Source: Pseudomonadota bacterium (GTDB lineage Bacteria > Desulfobacterota > Desulfovibrionia > Desulfovibrionales > Desulfomicrobiaceae). Taken from it: 14,292 nt of DNA. Where the stretch lies: NCBI GenBank assembly GCA_023393525.1, contig JAEWKZ010000036.1, forward strand, positions 1 through 14,292. Direction: 5' to 3'. The notes under the pieces were generated by a model. It was not told the origin of the DNA. It ran no database searches and was given only the letters and a program-made list of their open reading frames with translations. Below, one piece after another: positions 13,334-14,292 of the stretch (position 1 is its first letter; the number at the start of each line of letters is the position of its first letter). The position numbers were made by a program, and so were the translations under genes.

Positions 13334-14092
13334 ATGAACCCCATGCCTCAACTCACGCCGCACCTGAAACAGCTCCGCCTCTCCGGCATCCTGGACTCCC
13401 TGGAGATCCGCAACCGTCAAGCCGTGGAGCAGAAGCTCGCCTACACCGACTTCCTGGCTTTGCTCATCGAAGACGAGATCGTTCGCCGTGAGCAGCGTAA
13501 ACTCGTCATGAGGCAGCGCCGAGCTGGTATCAACGCGCAGAAGACGCTCGAAAGCTACGATTTCACCTTCAACCTTGGGGTGAACCAGGCGCAGATCATG
13601 GATCTGGCCACCTGTCGCTACCTGGAGGAGAAGGTCCCGGTGCTCATCGTCGGCCCCTGCGGCACAGGCAAGAGCCACCTTGCCCAAGCACTGGGCCACA
13701 TCGCCGTACGTCGCGGCTACGACACCGTGTTCGCCTCCCATGCTAAGCTGCTGGGCCAACTCGCCTCAGCGCGGGCTGTGGGCAACTTCGAGCGCAAGCT
13801 GGCGGCGCTGACCAAGGCAGACCTGCTCATCATCGACGACTTCGGTCTCAAGCCCATGCGCCCCGGTCAGGACGAAGACTTCCACGACGTCATCGCAGAT
13901 CGCTACGAGCGGCGGCCAACGATCATCACCAGCAATCTCGACTTCTCGGAGTGGAACGACGCCTTCCACAACAAGCTGCTGGGCGCGGCCACCCTCGACC
14001 GGATCATGCACGGCGCCTATCAAATCGTGCTGGACGGCAAGAGCTACAGGGCTCCTCGCATGGATGTTTCTCCTTGCAGAGGCGACTCATAA
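13334..14092 (+). CDS. istB: IS21 transposition helper ATPase IstB
   Basis: A 252-residue AAA+ ATPase of the IstB/DnaC group, which assembles on DNA and directs IstA to the target. It has the N-terminal segment LRLSGILDSLEIR, Walker A GPCGTGKSH (107-115), Walker B LLIIDDFGL (~163-171), and a sensor region IITSNLDFSEW followed by ATLDRIMHGAYQIVLDGKSYR. ATG 13334 follows AAGGA at 7 bases; a longer frame from 13271 overlaps istA and is rejected. The length is that of an intact IstB, so the gene may still be functional although its partner istA is truncated. Confidence 0.95.
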   Translation: MNPMPQLTPHLKQLRLSGILDSLEIRNRQAVEQKLAYTDFLALLIEDEIVRREQRKLVMRQRRAGINAQKTLESYDFTFNLGVNQAQIMDLATCRYLEEKVPVLIVGPCGTGKSHLAQALGHIAVRRGYDTVFASHAKLLGQLASARAVGNFERKLAALTKADLLIIDDFGLKPMRPGQDEDFHDVIADRYERRPTIITSNLDFSEWNDAFHNKLLGAATLDRIMHGAYQIVLDGKSYRAPRMDVSPCRGDS

Positions 14093-14150
14093 ACACGTAA
14101 CCAGACGAGGTCGTCCGAGCGAAAATCTCTCACTTTTGCTGGCTCTATTA

Positions 14151-14165
14151 GGGTGCTGATCAACA
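14151..14165. repeat. Probable right end of the IS21 element
   Basis: GGGTGCTGATCAACA ends in CA, the complement of the TG with which IS21 elements begin, and falls exactly where a new transposase coding frame takes over. The matching left end is missing from the window, so the inverted repeat and target duplication cannot be tested. Confidence 0.45.
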
Positions 14166-14166
14166 C

Positions 14167-14292
14167 TCGTGGAAGGATTTCATCCTGGGTCTGAAACAGC
14201 GCGGGCTCAAAGGGGTGGAAGTGGCGGTCAGCGATGACCATGCCGGGCTGAAGAAGGCGCTACGGGAAGCCCTGCCCGAGGCGGTCTGGCAA
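14167..14292 (+). pseudogene. IS256-family (mutator type) transposase fragment
   Basis: From 14167 to the window edge one frame reads SWKDFILGLKQRGLKGVEV, then SDDHAGLKKALREALPEAVWQ. This is the central part of an IS256-family transposase around one catalytic aspartate of its DDE core (SDDHAGL). The frame is cut on its 5' side by the IS21 right end and continues past the window. The N-terminal part of the transposase is not found on the other side of the IS21 remnant. Confidence 0.85.

Larger units (their letters stand above)
13072..14165 (+). mobile_element. IS21-family insertion sequence, 5'-truncated
   Basis: The element keeps the last ~83 codons of istA, the complete istB and a right-hand flank. 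The left terminus and about five sixths of istA are gone. The right boundary is placed at 14165 because ...GATCAACA ends in CA as IS21 elements do, and IS256-type coding sequence starts directly after it. The left boundary lies somewhere between about 13050 and 13085. With no complete istA this copy cannot move by itself. Confidence 0.75.

Overview
The window is high-GC DNA with short intergenic gaps and many 4-bp gene overlaps. Its gene content points to a sulfate-reducing deltaproteobacterium of the Desulfovibrio/Desulfomicrobium type (Desulfovibrionales). The main clues are a cluster matching the DVU_1551/1552/1553 accessory families next to a TrsS-type radical SAM gene, a small assimilatory-type (low-spin) sulfite reductase, and a TupA tungstate-binding protein. 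The genus is inferred from remembered family resemblance, not from a search.

Region 1 (1-4289, + strand) is one tightly coupled operon. It holds the 3' end of a trsS-like radical SAM gene, a phenylacetate-CoA-ligase-like AMP-forming ligase, an XdhC/CoxI-family molybdenum hydroxylase maturation factor, a MocA-like nucleotidyltransferase fused to an HD domain, and a histidine phosphatase. Each downstream gene starts inside the stop codon of the one before (GTGA or ATGA). The set looks like a maturation or cofactor-modification pathway for a molybdenum hydroxylase encoded elsewhere. Region 2 (about 4343-6166, + strand) is a fluoride-response unit: a crcB-motif (fluoride) riboswitch, an intrinsic terminator, the fluoride channel gene crcB, and a DUF190 protein carrying four CBS motifs.

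Region 3 (6241-8202, - strand) carries a siroheme/[4Fe-4S] assimilatory-type sulfite reductase and, separated from it by a hairpin, a FadL/OMPP1-type outer-membrane protein. Region 4 (8203-10537) has a 423-bp divergent intergenic region, tupA on the + strand, a strong bidirectional terminator, and on the - strand a TiaS-like protein. TiaS is an archaeal tRNA-modification enzyme, so this is unexpected in a bacterium. A 54-codon hydrophobic ORF overlaps the start of the TiaS-like gene. Region 5 (10538-12546) is a divergent control region and an MsbA-like exporter half-transporter.

Region 6 (12547-14292) is accessory and decaying. It contains a REP-like palindrome, a HigA-type antitoxin whose toxin gene is missing apart from a possible 3' scrap, a 5'-truncated IS21-family element (istA tail plus intact istB), and a fragment of an IS256-family transposase entered at the right end of the IS21 copy. 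No tRNA, rRNA or CRISPR array was seen.

Most worth following up: the complete fluoride riboswitch/crcB/DUF190-CBS unit, the TiaS-like protein convergent with tupA, and the coupled TrsS-ligase-XdhC-nucleotidyltransferase/HD-phosphatase operon.
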